Source: an uncultured Dialister sp.
GTDB lineage: Bacteria > Bacillota > Negativicutes > Veillonellales > Dialisteraceae
Direction of reading: 5' to 3'
Length of the DNA stretch: 64,000 bases
NCBI GenBank assembly: GCA_900759415.1
Contig: CAAEVC010000155.1
Coordinates: 1-64,000 of the forward strand
Part shown: positions 51,208-59,366 of the stretch, piece by piece
Layout of the letters: each line of letters starts with the position of its first letter
Position numbering within the stretch: the stretch's first letter is position 1
The notes under the pieces: generated by a model
Database searches by the model: none
The model's input: only the letters and a program-made list of their open reading frames with translations
Told to the model about the DNA's origin: nothing
Program-made: the position numbers and the translations under genes

Positions 51208-52122
51208 ATGGTATTTCTGTATGATGGAACCTATCCAGGATTTTTGACTGCAGTGCATGAGATTTATCATAAGGGCACAAGTCATCTGGAGGGAATCAGA
51301 AAAGAAGGGAGAGAAGAAACTCTCTTTGGAAATGAAATTCATGTGGAAACCAGTTTCCTGAAAGCAGAAAAGGTGGCCATTTCCTTTGGATCCTGCTGCG
51401 GAAAGGAGGCTCTCCGCTGGATGTACCGTGCCTTTCTTGCTGAAGAAGAAGGGAAGGAAATGAAAATTTTCTACTTCCTCCGCAGGGGATTTAAATTGAA
51501 AAAAGGAATCTACAGGAAACAGAGGGAACCCTGGGTCATGGATATACTGAAACTCTGCCAGAAGGTAGGAAATGAAATGGATAAATTCCGGGGAATCCTT
51601 CGTTTCAGCGAACTGGAGGATGGCCTTCTCTTTGCGGAAATTCAGCCCACCCATCATATACTTCCTCTTCTTGCTCCTCATTTTGCTGACCGTTTCTCCA
51701 CGAAGAGATGGGCGATTTACGATAGAAACCGCCATGAGGCTGTAGTTTATGAAAAGGGGAAGGTATCCTTTGTGTTTGTAGAAAAGGAAGAAATGAATCT
51801 TACGTATAGCAGAGGGGAAGAGGACTTCCGCCAGATGTGGAGAAATTACTATCGCCATATGGGGATCGAAGAAAGAAGGAATCCAGGGGTCCGCATGAAT
51901 TTCATACCGAAGAAATATTGGGCTCATCTCACAGAGATGGCAGATCCTTACAACAGGGAGGACCGGAGGATGACCGGACTTCCTCAAAGGAAAAGGCCTC
52001 ACCAGATCAGTCTGGACATAAGGAATGATGAATTCAGGGATGTATTGAAACTGGTGGAAAAGAAGAGTGCAGAGAAACTGATGATTGAAGGGAAAAAAGA
52101 AGACAGTCAGGTTCAAAAGTGA
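51208..52122 (+). CDS. Partner of the DNA-repair radical SAM protein (DUF4130/TIGR03915 type)
   Basis: This 304-residue protein begins VFLYDGTYPGFLTAVHEIY, as DUF4130 proteins do. HFADRFSTKRWAIYDRNRHEA in its second half and PHQISLDI near the C-terminus resemble a uracil-DNA-glycosylase-like tail segment, which is tentative. It occurs paired with the SplB-related radical SAM gene, with almost no gap here, so the two likely act together on damaged or modified DNA. The function has not been established to my knowledge. ATG 51208 is the probable start; GTG 51202 is possible. Confidence 0.82.
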   Translation: MVFLYDGTYPGFLTAVHEIYHKGTSHLEGIRKEGREETLFGNEIHVETSFLKAEKVAISFGSCCGKEALRWMYRAFLAEEEGKEMKIFYFLRRGFKLKKGIYRKQREPWVMDILKLCQKVGNEMDKFRGILRFSELEDGLLFAEIQPTHHILPLLAPHFADRFSTKRWAIYDRNRHEAVVYEKGKVSFVFVEKEEMNLTYSRGEEDFRQMWRNYYRHMGIEERRNPGVRMNFIPKKYWAHLTEMADPYNREDRRMTGLPQRKRPHQISLDIRNDEFRDVLKLVEKKSAEKLMIEGKKEDSQVQK

Positions 52123-52125
52123 CAC

Positions 52126-52160
52126 AAAAAGAGGTTGTGATAAAATCACAACCTCTTTTG
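52126..52160. terminator. Bidirectional terminator of the GGTTGTGA type
   Basis: AAAGAGGTTGTGA and TCACAACCTCTTT form a perfect 13-bp stem with loop TAAAA. It serves both the plus-strand DUF4130 gene and the minus-strand merR gene. Confidence 0.9.
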
Positions 52161-52169
52161 TAATGGTAT

Positions 52170-52667
52170 TTATTTTGCGTGGGAGGAAGCAGAGAGAGGC
52201 TGAGATTCCCCGGCAGAAGGAACACCGGTCAGGAAATGAAGGGATTCATATCCTTTTCTGACAGACTGGGGAATGGTGCTTGTGTTCTGGCTGGCTTTTG
52301 TGCTTCCCTTTTCTCTGGCATTTTCATAATACCAGAGTTTGTAGTCCACGATAGTCATCATTTCTTCCAGTTCCCTTTTCTTTTCTTCCAGCACTTTTTT
52401 CTGGCTGGAAAGGATGGCAAGACGGGTGTAAATGGTCTTGTCCCCATCTTTTGGAAGATTGATGAATGTTTTGATATCCTTAAGACAGAGTCCTGTTTTC
52501 TTCAGACATTGAATGAGACGGACTCCTTCAATATCCGATTCTTTAAACATGCGGATCCCTCCGGGAGAACGTTCCAGGTCCGGAAGCAGTCCCTCCTTAT
52601 CATAAAACCGGACAGTAGATGTAGAAATTCCAAGCATTTTAGCAGCTTCACCGGCAGTATAGAGCAT
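52170..52667 (-). CDS. MerR-family transcriptional regulator
   Basis: This 165-residue activator has the N-terminal winged helix-turn-helix LYTAGEAAKMLGISTSTVRFYDKEGLLP and SPGGIRMFKESDIEGV, then a coiled dimerisation helix (LSSQKKVLEEKKRELEEMM). The effector part lacks an obvious metal-binding Cys cluster; the C-terminus is extended and polar. It is divergent from a flavodoxin gene across a promoter with the 19-bp spacer that MerR proteins untwist, so it probably controls both. The effector may be an electrophile or a redox signal, as for AdhR-like proteins. Confidence 0.9.
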   Translation of the reverse strand: MLYTAGEAAKMLGISTSTVRFYDKEGLLPDLERSPGGIRMFKESDIEGVRLIQCLKKTGLCLKDIKTFINLPKDGDKTIYTRLAILSSQKKVLEEKKRELEEMMTIVDYKLWYYENAREKGSTKASQNTSTIPQSVRKGYESLHFLTGVPSAGESQPLSASSHAK

Positions 52668-52690
52668 ATAAACCTCCTCAAAAAAAGTAC

Positions 52691-52721
52691 TTGACTTGAA
52701 GTTAACTTTAACTTGTAGAAT
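52691..52721 (+). promoter_or_regulatory. MerR-type promoter/operator of the flavodoxin operon
   Basis: TTGACT (52691-52696) and TAGAAT (52716-52721) have a 19-base spacer. The spacer contains the palindrome AAGTTAACTT, close to the CTTGGAGTTAACTC box of AdhR-like regulators. Confidence 0.82.
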
Positions 52722-52771
52722 AATAGAAAAGTTTGATTATGTCAATGGCTTTCAAATACAAGGAGGCAGAT

Positions 52772-53272
52772 ATGCCGAAAATCCTTATTTTATATTTTTC
52801 AAAGAGCGGTCATACGAAGAAGCTGGCTGAAGAAATTTAAAACGCTATCGGTGGAGACCGTGGAGAAATCCGGACAAAGAAGAAATATTCTTCGTCTTAT
52901 GGATTTTCAGTTCTTCAGGCAGGTATAGAAAAACTGACCGGGAGGATGCCTGAGCTTGAAGATGATGGGTATCAGATTGTGGATTATGATGTCATTCTTC
53001 TTGGCGGGCCCACATGGTACTACACCATTGCACCGGCCCTTCAGGTATGGCTGAAGAAGCATGACATGAAAGGGAAGAAGGTATATACTTTCAGTACCAG
53101 CGGAAATGGACCGAAGAATACGGTTTCTGATTCCAGAACTCTGGCAGAAGAAAGCGGAGCGGCCGTCAAAGGGCAGCTTCATGTGAAATACAGGCTCCAT
53201 ACCCGGTTGACAGGAGAGCTTTTGATCCGGGAGTGGATAAGACAGGTAAAGGAGGATTTACATGAGATATAA
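52772..53272 (+). pseudogene. Flavodoxin with in-frame stop at codon 23
   Basis: The frame opens LILYFSKSGHTKKLAEEI (FMN phosphate loop), meets TAA at 52838-52840, and continues in the same frame with NAIGGDRGEI, YDVILLGGPTWYYTIAPALQVWL and VYTFSTSGNGPKNT, the other FMN-binding blocks, to 53272. A single base change would restore a 166-residue flavodoxin. AAGGAGG precedes ATG 52772, and the MerR promoter is intact, so the inactivation looks recent. Translation might restart at ATG 52946, but that product lacks the phosphate loop. Confidence 0.85.
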
Positions 53273-54527
53273 ATGGAAAGTTTTAACCCTGTCGGTTCTT
53301 GCGGCCGCAGGGATACTGTCAGGCTGCGAAAATATACCTTCTTCCGGCGGAAATCAGGTGAAGGAAACGATGAAGCCATACAATGTCCATCAAGTGGTGG
53401 CTTTCAATAATGAGACTGGCCGCATTGTGATGTGGGAAATGCCATCTAATAAGGAAAATCTCCTTGAGTACAGAAAAGAAGGAAGTAGTGAAATCTATCA
53501 GGTCAAAGCCAGCGGCAGAGAACTGAAAGGGAATAGGGGCATTAAGGACGGCATGGTCTATACTGCTGAGCTCACCAATCTGCAGAAGGGATCGGCGTAT
53601 CAGTACAGGACAAGAGAGGGAAATGAGGTCAGCCGGTGGTATCCGCTGAAGACCGATGATGGTAAGGCTTTCAAGGTGATCGTCACTTCTGATTCCCAGA
53701 GCTCTGACTATTCTGATTGGGAAAATTTGGTGAAAACGGCGTATGGTAAGAATAAGGATGCTTCTTTCTTCATTGCTCTTGGAGATCTGGTAGATAATGG
53801 GGAAGATGAATATCAGTGGCAGACCTGGTTTAAAGATGTAGAGCCTATGATTTCAGAAATTCCAGTAGCTACCGCTCTTGGTAATCATGAAGCCTATTCA
53901 CTGGACTGGAAGAATCACTTGCCTGACCGCTATCTGACTCATTTCACTCTGCCGGATAATGGGGATAAGCTGCTCAGGAATCATTATTACTCCTTTGACT
54001 GGGGTGATGTACACTTTGCGGTGCTTGATACGTCCCTTACGGAAGAAAAGGAATGGATTCCTGATCTCTTTGAAAAACAGAAGGCATGGCTGGAAGCAGA
54101 CCTGAAGAAAACAGATAAGAAATGGAAAGTAGTGCTCATGCATAAGGATCCTCTCCAGTATGGCTTCGAAGACCCCAATCGCCCTTACAGAGAAGAAGGA
54201 TTCTCTTACGAAGGAAAGACCTTCATGCCGATTTTTGATGAAAATCATGTAGATCTTGTGATTTCTGCTCATCTCCATACCTATAGAGATAGAGGACGAA
54301 TTTATGATTTCAAACGGTCTGATAAAGGCCCGGTTTATGTGATCGACGGACTTTCTGGAAATGTACGCTATCCGAATCTCTGGAAGAAACATGCACTGGA
54401 TGAATATGTGGCTCTTCAGCCCGAAACAGATAATTATTCCATCTTGGAAGTAAATGACAGTGAACTTGTACTTACCGGTTATCTGCCGGACGGGACAGAA
54501 ATGCACAGGACTATCATTACGAAATAA
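53262..54527 (+). CDS. Lipoprotein metallophosphoesterase (purple acid phosphatase-like)
   Basis: This 421-residue protein is exported and lipid-anchored by a signal peptide with lipobox LSGC (about residue 22). An N-terminal fibronectin-like domain is followed by a calcineurin-type phosphoesterase with VTSDSQSSD, FIALGDLVDNGE, TALGNHEAYSLDW, VVLMHKDPLQY and VISAHLHTYRDRG, giving the dimetal ligands. It overlaps the broken flavodoxin gene by 11 bases, so it shares the MerR-type promoter. The substrate could be phosphomonoesters or nucleotides outside the cell. Confidence 0.88.
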   Translation: MRYKWKVLTLSVLAAAGILSGCENIPSSGGNQVKETMKPYNVHQVVAFNNETGRIVMWEMPSNKENLLEYRKEGSSEIYQVKASGRELKGNRGIKDGMVYTAELTNLQKGSAYQYRTREGNEVSRWYPLKTDDGKAFKVIVTSDSQSSDYSDWENLVKTAYGKNKDASFFIALGDLVDNGEDEYQWQTWFKDVEPMISEIPVATALGNHEAYSLDWKNHLPDRYLTHFTLPDNGDKLLRNHYYSFDWGDVHFAVLDTSLTEEKEWIPDLFEKQKAWLEADLKKTDKKWKVVLMHKDPLQYGFEDPNRPYREEGFSYEGKTFMPIFDENHVDLVISAHLHTYRDRGRIYDFKRSDKGPVYVIDGLSGNVRYPNLWKKHALDEYVALQPETDNYSILEVNDSELVLTGYLPDGTEMHRTIITK

Positions 54528-54754
54528 TATGTATCATTTATTGGGAAGGATTGCTATGGATAATCTTTTTAGAGGGTGGGCGGATATCGTGCACTTATAA
54601 AAGTAGATATCAGAGAGAGTTTTGAGGAAGCTATGTAATGAAAAGTAAAACAGGGTGAAAAGTCTGTCAGCAGTGATATCTCGATTCCACCGGATCACTA
54701 AGGGTAATTAATATCTTCCCATGACAAGGGACAGCATAGAAATTTCTACAAATC
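54528..54754. other. Gap without a recognisable gene
   Basis: About 230 bases hold no frame of useful length; short starts (for example ATG 54556) stop within a few codons. Sequence near 54660-54740 has some local symmetry but I can name no RNA family. It ends in the terminator at 54755. Confidence 0.3.
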
Positions 54755-54798
54755 AAAAAGGCTGTGAGAAAATGAAGTTACATTTTTCACAGTCTTTT
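54755..54798 (-). terminator. Terminator after queG, GGTTGTGA-like
   Basis: AAAAGGCTGTGA pairs with TCACAGTCTTTT around a long loop; it may act in both directions. Confidence 0.7.
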
Positions 54799-54815
54799 GC
54801 TGTATAAGGGAGAGA

Positions 54816-55712
54816 TTATTCTTTTTCCGGTTTTTCTTCATGAATGATTTCCCAGTTGCGAAGGAGGATCTTCCTTCCCCGCCAAGTAAAGGCGTAGTCT
54901 CTGTAAGTTTTGTCAAAGGCCCGGTTTGAAAGGGATTCCATCTGTTCTTTATCAAGAGAAGAAATACGGTTTTCTTTCATTTCATGAAGGGGAGAATACC
55001 TGGCATCCTTGTTGAAAGGACAGCAGGTCTGACATTCGTCACATCCGAAGATAAGAGGAGTTCTACGGATGATCTTTCTTTCCAGAGGGGAAAGTTCTTC
55101 CTTCTTCTGGGTAAGATAAGATTTGCAGAGGTAAGGATTGAAATGATGGGGCCTTATGACTCCACCGGGACAGGCTTTCTGGCAGAGGTCACAGTCACCG
55201 CAGGAAAGGGTGGAAGGAGAGCTTTCAGGAAGTTCCAGAGTGGTAAGAATAGAGCCTATAGTCACATAAGAACCGTAAACCGGATTGATGAAACAGTGAT
55301 TTTTCCCAAAGAATCCAAGGCCTGCAGCGTAGGCAAGCCATCGGTCTACCATAGGGGATGTGTCGGTGAGGGCAAGGAACCCTTCTTCCGGACAGGTCTC
55401 TTTCATCTTTTCAATGATACGGTCCATATACTGATGATTGATTTTGTGATAATCTCTGGATCTTGCGTAAAGCGCAATATTTCCTTCCTCTTCTTCTACC
55501 CGGTAGGGAAAGAGGATGACGAAGAAAGATTTTGCATAAGGAAGGAGTTTTTCCGGATGGAGCCTTTCTTCCAGATCCGGCGGAGCGAAGGGGGTAGGGC
55601 CTGCCTTTTCCAGTTTCTCTCTGAGGAGGGAGGAAAAGTGGATGCTGCAGCTTCCGCAGGCATCCAGATTCAGGGAACGGGCAGTTTCCAAAAATAATTT
55701 TTCAGGTTTCAT
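54816..55712 (-). CDS. queG: Epoxyqueuosine reductase
   Basis: QueG reduces epoxyqueuosine in tRNA to queuosine using cobalamin and two 4Fe-4S clusters. The 298-residue protein has TDTSPMVDRWLAYAAGLGFFGKN (catalytic Asp region), CGDCDLCQKACP and CDECQTCCPFN for the clusters. It is shorter than the roughly 350-390 residues of well-known QueG, missing much of the C-terminal helical repeat part that helps grip tRNA. With queF in the same window it supports queuosine synthesis, and cobalamin supply may come through the cbiZ salvage gene nearby. Confidence 0.93.
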   Translation of the reverse strand: MKPEKLFLETARSLNLDACGSCSIHFSSLLREKLEKAGPTPFAPPDLEERLHPEKLLPYAKSFFVILFPYRVEEEEGNIALYARSRDYHKINHQYMDRIIEKMKETCPEEGFLALTDTSPMVDRWLAYAAGLGFFGKNHCFINPVYGSYVTIGSILTTLELPESSPSTLSCGDCDLCQKACPGGVIRPHHFNPYLCKSYLTQKKEELSPLERKIIRRTPLIFGCDECQTCCPFNKDARYSPLHEMKENRISSLDKEQMESLSNRAFDKTYRDYAFTWRGRKILLRNWEIIHEEKPEKE

Positions 55713-55763
55713 AAGTATTCCTTATAGAGAACATAAAGAGCGGTGCCGGTGGCACCGCTTCTG

Positions 55764-56804
55764 TTATTTAACCATTCGTCTGGCAAGGAGTTCACTGACT
55801 TTTTCCGTAGGCATATCATCGCTGTCATAGAGAAGCCCCTTAGGACTTTTGATGATTAACCGGTCCATCAGATTCTGTTTGATGAGATCATTGGTGGCAG
55901 AAAGAAATGCCATACACGCCCGGTCGTGATATTCTTTAGTAATCAGACGGGAGAGGCCAGGAGCCTTGAGGCGCTGCTGAAGGAAGAGCTGATGAATGGC
56001 TTTCCAGCTTTCTTTCTTCGGGCAGGCACGGAGAAGGACACAGATTTTATATCCCTTATCTTTCAGGAAGGAAATGTATTCCATAGTATGGGACACATCT
56101 TCCAGTGAACCTTCCTGAACAATGTGATAACGGCCTTCGGCAGCTTTCTTCATGGTGAGGTCAGAGAGATATTTTCCCTGTTCAATGGAGAAATAAGCAC
56201 AGTACTGGCCATATTTCTTCATGAGCTCACGAAATCTGGGGTGAAAGCCCCGGAAGTTATCGCCCATGGACTGGACGATGTTGTTATCATATTCTTCAAT
56301 AATCATGGAAGACATTCTTGTCTTTCCCGACCCCGGCTGGCCGGCAATAATGAAAGCCATCGGTTCTTTCTGATTGCCAGTGGCAGAGGATCTGATAGAA
56401 GGCCAGACAGTTTTTTCAAAAAGTTCATTCATTTCTTCTTTATCGAAAACGCTTTCTTTCTGAATGAGCTCTTTAGTCAGCCTGGCATTTACGGGACGGA
56501 AAATCTGGTCTGCCATATATTTTGTTTCTATGTCATAGGCTTCTCGCAGCATGTCTATCTGGGTAGACATAGGAAGACCGTGTCCTTTGCGGAGCTCAAT
56601 GAGTGACATTTCGCGGATGGTTTGGCGCCAGAGGTCAGCAAGAGTTTCCTCATCTTCAGGATCAATTTCTACATTATCTTTTATGGTCCAAAGCAGATTC
56701 CGGATGGTATTAAAAATCTCTGCATTGACTTCCAGCTGAATTCCCATAGGGGTAATTTCCGCTGATTCACTTAATTCTTCAACAGTCCGCTCGTCATAGG
56801 GCAT
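55764..56804 (-). CDS. Zeta-toxin-domain kinase with long N-terminal extension
   Basis: Residues from about 148 on form a zeta-toxin P-loop kinase: FIIAGQPGSGKTRMSS (Walker A), SMGDNFRGFHPRF matching the substrate-binding Asp-x-x-Arg pattern, and IVQEGSLED. The family phosphorylates UDP-N-acetylglucosamine to block wall synthesis. The first 140 residues are acidic and helical and could act as an internal inhibitor; no separate epsilon-like antitoxin gene is visible. The gene is single, between queG and cbiZ. Toxin activity is inferred from family only. Confidence 0.8.
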   Translation of the reverse strand: MPYDERTVEELSESAEITPMGIQLEVNAEIFNTIRNLLWTIKDNVEIDPEDEETLADLWRQTIREMSLIELRKGHGLPMSTQIDMLREAYDIETKYMADQIFRPVNARLTKELIQKESVFDKEEMNELFEKTVWPSIRSSATGNQKEPMAFIIAGQPGSGKTRMSSMIIEEYDNNIVQSMGDNFRGFHPRFRELMKKYGQYCAYFSIEQGKYLSDLTMKKAAEGRYHIVQEGSLEDVSHTMEYISFLKDKGYKICVLLRACPKKESWKAIHQLFLQQRLKAPGLSRLITKEYHDRACMAFLSATNDLIKQNLMDRLIIKSPKGLLYDSDDMPTEKVSELLARRMVK

Positions 56805-56879
56805 AGCCTTACCAACTCCTTTTCAAAATACATGTAAAGTTAAGCTTATCATAACAAAGCACAGGCCATTTGTCTAATT

Positions 56880-57716
56880 TTATTCCTTTATAGATTGTTT
56901 CTGTTTCCTCATTTCCCGGTTCCGTATCCTGTTTCTCTCTTTGTAACGGGCTTTGAGAGGCTCGATGTCAATGGCTGATGGAGTCACAAGGAGGGGAGAA
57001 ATATTCCAGGTGTATCCATAAATGCGGATGCATTCGATGACCGATTCATAGGCGGCTCTGGCAAGAGAGGCACCCAGTTCAGAGAATGTGCCTGCATCGG
57101 TGTAGAGAGGGCCTTCCGGATCAGTAATGAAGGTGATGCCGTCAGTGGAAGTGCCGGTAGCCGGCTTTCCATTGTTCACGTCTGCAATGCCCAGATCTTC
57201 AAGGGCTGCGGTTTTACCTTCTGTAAGGGTGATAAGGGCTCTTGCCATGATGCCGTCAGGGAGTTTCCCGTTCATCATAACCATGAGGTTAATGGTGCCG
57301 ACAGGGCCAAAGACTCCTTTTTCTTCTCTGTAGAGAGGCGCTGAAGAAGCACGGCAGGCCGTTTCTACTACGCCGCCGGTGGCCACTGTTTCAATGAGAA
57401 GGCTGCCGGCTCTGATGATTTTATGGGCATAGTAATTGACATCTGCAGAGGTCAGAAGGACCGAGCTTTCCCCTGGTGCGGCGCCGCATTTTTCTGCGCA
57501 TAATCCCAGGTAGGCTTCTACGGAACCACCGGGGAAATCTTTTTCTGAAGGATAGAATTCCATGAGCTGACGGTTCAGTGCATATTTTATATGCTGGAAT
57601 CCGCCGCCATAAATGGCTGTAGATAATGCATAGCGGGGACGGTCAAAGGTGATGAGAAGATTTCCATCGTATACAGAAAGGTGGGCACCTTCCGTCTCCA
57701 GATCATATTTTTCCAT
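56880..57716 (-). CDS. cbiZ: Adenosylcobinamide amidohydrolase
   Basis: CbiZ cuts the nucleotide loop from incomplete or foreign cobamides so the host can rebuild its own. The 278-residue protein has ADVNYYAHK, an ETVATGGVVETACR block in the place of TAGVSNAAR, GPVGTINLMVMMN, LTEGKTAALEDLGI and ATGTSTDGITF, which follow the CbiZ order well. AAAGGAG lies ahead of the ATG. No cobalamin riboswitch is seen upstream. It fits a gut bacterium that lives on scavenged corrinoids, used for example by QueG. Confidence 0.85.
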   Translation of the reverse strand: MEKYDLETEGAHLSVYDGNLLITFDRPRYALSTAIYGGGFQHIKYALNRQLMEFYPSEKDFPGGSVEAYLGLCAEKCGAAPGESSVLLTSADVNYYAHKIIRAGSLLIETVATGGVVETACRASSAPLYREEKGVFGPVGTINLMVMMNGKLPDGIMARALITLTEGKTAALEDLGIADVNNGKPATGTSTDGITFITDPEGPLYTDAGTFSELGASLARAAYESVIECIRIYGYTWNISPLLVTPSAIDIEPLKARYKERNRIRNREMRKQKQSIKE

Positions 57717-57917
57717 AAAGACTGCTCCTTTATATACAGGATTCAGGATAACCTTTATTTTAAACTAATAATAGGATGCCTACAAGACGGGAGCGGGGAA
57801 AAGGATGGAGAAATCACAGGATTGACAGGAGGGAGAGGGAAAGATTTCATTGAAGTCACCGGTGAAATATGATACCATGTAACTGAATTTTATGTCATAG
57901 TACAGCAAGGAGATTTC

Positions 57918-59246
57918 ATGTTTATTATTCCATATCTTGTGTTACTTGCAGTAGCACTTCTCTTTTTTGCGAATACTTATCTTTTGGTCTTTGGACTGCC
58001 AAAAGGCAGGAAACAGCGGACTTCTGACAGAGTCCAGACCGTAAAGACGGCGGCAAAGGATCAGAAGGACAAAGAAAAGACTGCTCACAAGTTTAATGAT
58101 GATGCGACCCAGGTCATTCCTCTCAAATCTGTAAGGGATAAAAAAGCTTCTTTCGATAATGATGAAGGAAAGACAAAGGTATTCACCAGAGAAAGTTTTG
58201 AGACGGCGAAAACAAGAACAGCATCCAGGAAGGATATACCGGCCAGTGTATTCCCACTGGAACCGGAACCCAATATTCTTACTACTACGCCGGATCTGAC
58301 GACGCTGAAAGAATATTTCGTCCGTCATTTCCTGAACCGCTATGGGGCAGTCTCTGCCACTGTAGAGCAGGATACGAAAAAGATTACAGAGCATCTGATT
58401 GACGGACTTCATATGAGCCATAAGGATGCAGTGGATACATTGACTCATATTATGGTGCAGGAAGCCATGCAGAATGCGCAGCGGACCTATATCATGATGC
58501 CTACTCCGGTGGTCATGGATATGCTCACCGATGCATTTATTGACGTGGCGACCGGCAACCGTTCGGATACGAAGACCATTCTGGCCTACGATGCATTAAA
58601 GGCGATGCCCCGTATGGAAGAGAATGAATTTCATGCTCTTGCACTGCTTCTGATTTTCCATTATTCAAGAAATACAGATAATGTAGATGCAGCACATCTG
58701 GAAAAGTATGCTGAAAAATATGTGACGCCTTTCATTCATAAACTGCCGGATGAATATACCGGGTATCAGCAGCTGGAGTATCTGCACTGCGTTTCCCTTG
58801 AAAATAAGGATATTTCCTTTGGCCAGGTACTTCATGATTCCTATCCTCTGATTTTTGCATTCCGTGGATGTATGAAGAGTGAAATCTCCGCTGTTCAGGC
58901 AGCATGGCCGGAAGGTACTCTGGTACCCAGTCTTTATAATTCCTATGTGAAGCCGGCGGCTGTCGATGAATCTACATTGATGAGTCTTCTGGACCGCATG
59001 GGAATGGACGATGAAACAAAGAGAAGAAGTCTTATGGCTCTCGTGGAATCCCGTCCTGTAAGTTATGACAGAAAAGAAATGGGATATATTCTGGGCAAGA
59101 TTTCCCCGGATCTGGAAAAACTGCAGTCCATCTGGGACAGCAGCATGATCCGCCGGGCTTCCCTGACACTCATGGGCATGTATATTGCAAGAATCTGCAT
59201 TAAGGAAACCATTGGGGAAGAATTTGATTTAAGTCATTGGATGTAA
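57918..59246 (+). CDS. Membrane-anchored protein of unknown function, possibly LPO_1073/Vpar_1526 family
   Basis: This 442-residue protein starts with a hydrophobic helix (IIPYLVLLAVALLFFANTYLLVFGL) and then a charged linker to about residue 110. The rest is a helical soluble domain with LTTLKEYFVRHFLNRYG and LALLLIFHYSRNT. The layout and sequence recall a family known from Veillonella (LPO_1073/Vpar_1526), but I am not certain, and that family has no known function. A hairpin-rich leader of sdaAB follows 40 bases after the stop. Confidence 0.5.
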   Translation: MFIIPYLVLLAVALLFFANTYLLVFGLPKGRKQRTSDRVQTVKTAAKDQKDKEKTAHKFNDDATQVIPLKSVRDKKASFDNDEGKTKVFTRESFETAKTRTASRKDIPASVFPLEPEPNILTTTPDLTTLKEYFVRHFLNRYGAVSATVEQDTKKITEHLIDGLHMSHKDAVDTLTHIMVQEAMQNAQRTYIMMPTPVVMDMLTDAFIDVATGNRSDTKTILAYDALKAMPRMEENEFHALALLLIFHYSRNTDNVDAAHLEKYAEKYVTPFIHKLPDEYTGYQQLEYLHCVSLENKDISFGQVLHDSYPLIFAFRGCMKSEISAVQAAWPEGTLVPSLYNSYVKPAAVDESTLMSLLDRMGMDDETKRRSLMALVESRPVSYDRKEMGYILGKISPDLEKLQSIWDSSMIRRASLTLMGMYIARICIKETIGEEFDLSHWM

Positions 59247-59284
59247 TTCCAAAGGTAAGCAATTTCAATAATTTCGGCTTCAAC

Positions 59285-59351
59285 GTTGGGACGCCAACAG
59301 CAGGAAACCTGGAGTGACAGAAACTGCCTTGGCGGCAGTTTCTATTTTTTT
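59285..59351 (+). promoter_or_regulatory. Three-hairpin leader with terminator upstream of sdaAB
   Basis: Consecutive stems are GTTGG-GACG-CCAAC (59285-59298), CAGG-AAA-CCTG (59301-59311) and AGAAACTGCC with GGCAGTTTCT (59319-59343), the last followed by a T run to 59351. The final stem is a terminator 16 bases before the sdaAB ATG, so it either ends the upstream gene or forms a compact attenuator. No named riboswitch class matches by eye. Confidence 0.6.
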
Positions 59352-59366
59352 AGGAAGGAACAGGAT

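Noticed and set aside
54528..54754. Structured RNA in the gap after the phosphoesterase
   Set aside because: Local symmetry is weak and matches no family I can name.
59285..59311. Guanidine-II (mini-ykkC) riboswitch
   Set aside because: The first loop reads GACG instead of ACGR, and the second hairpin lacks the motif.
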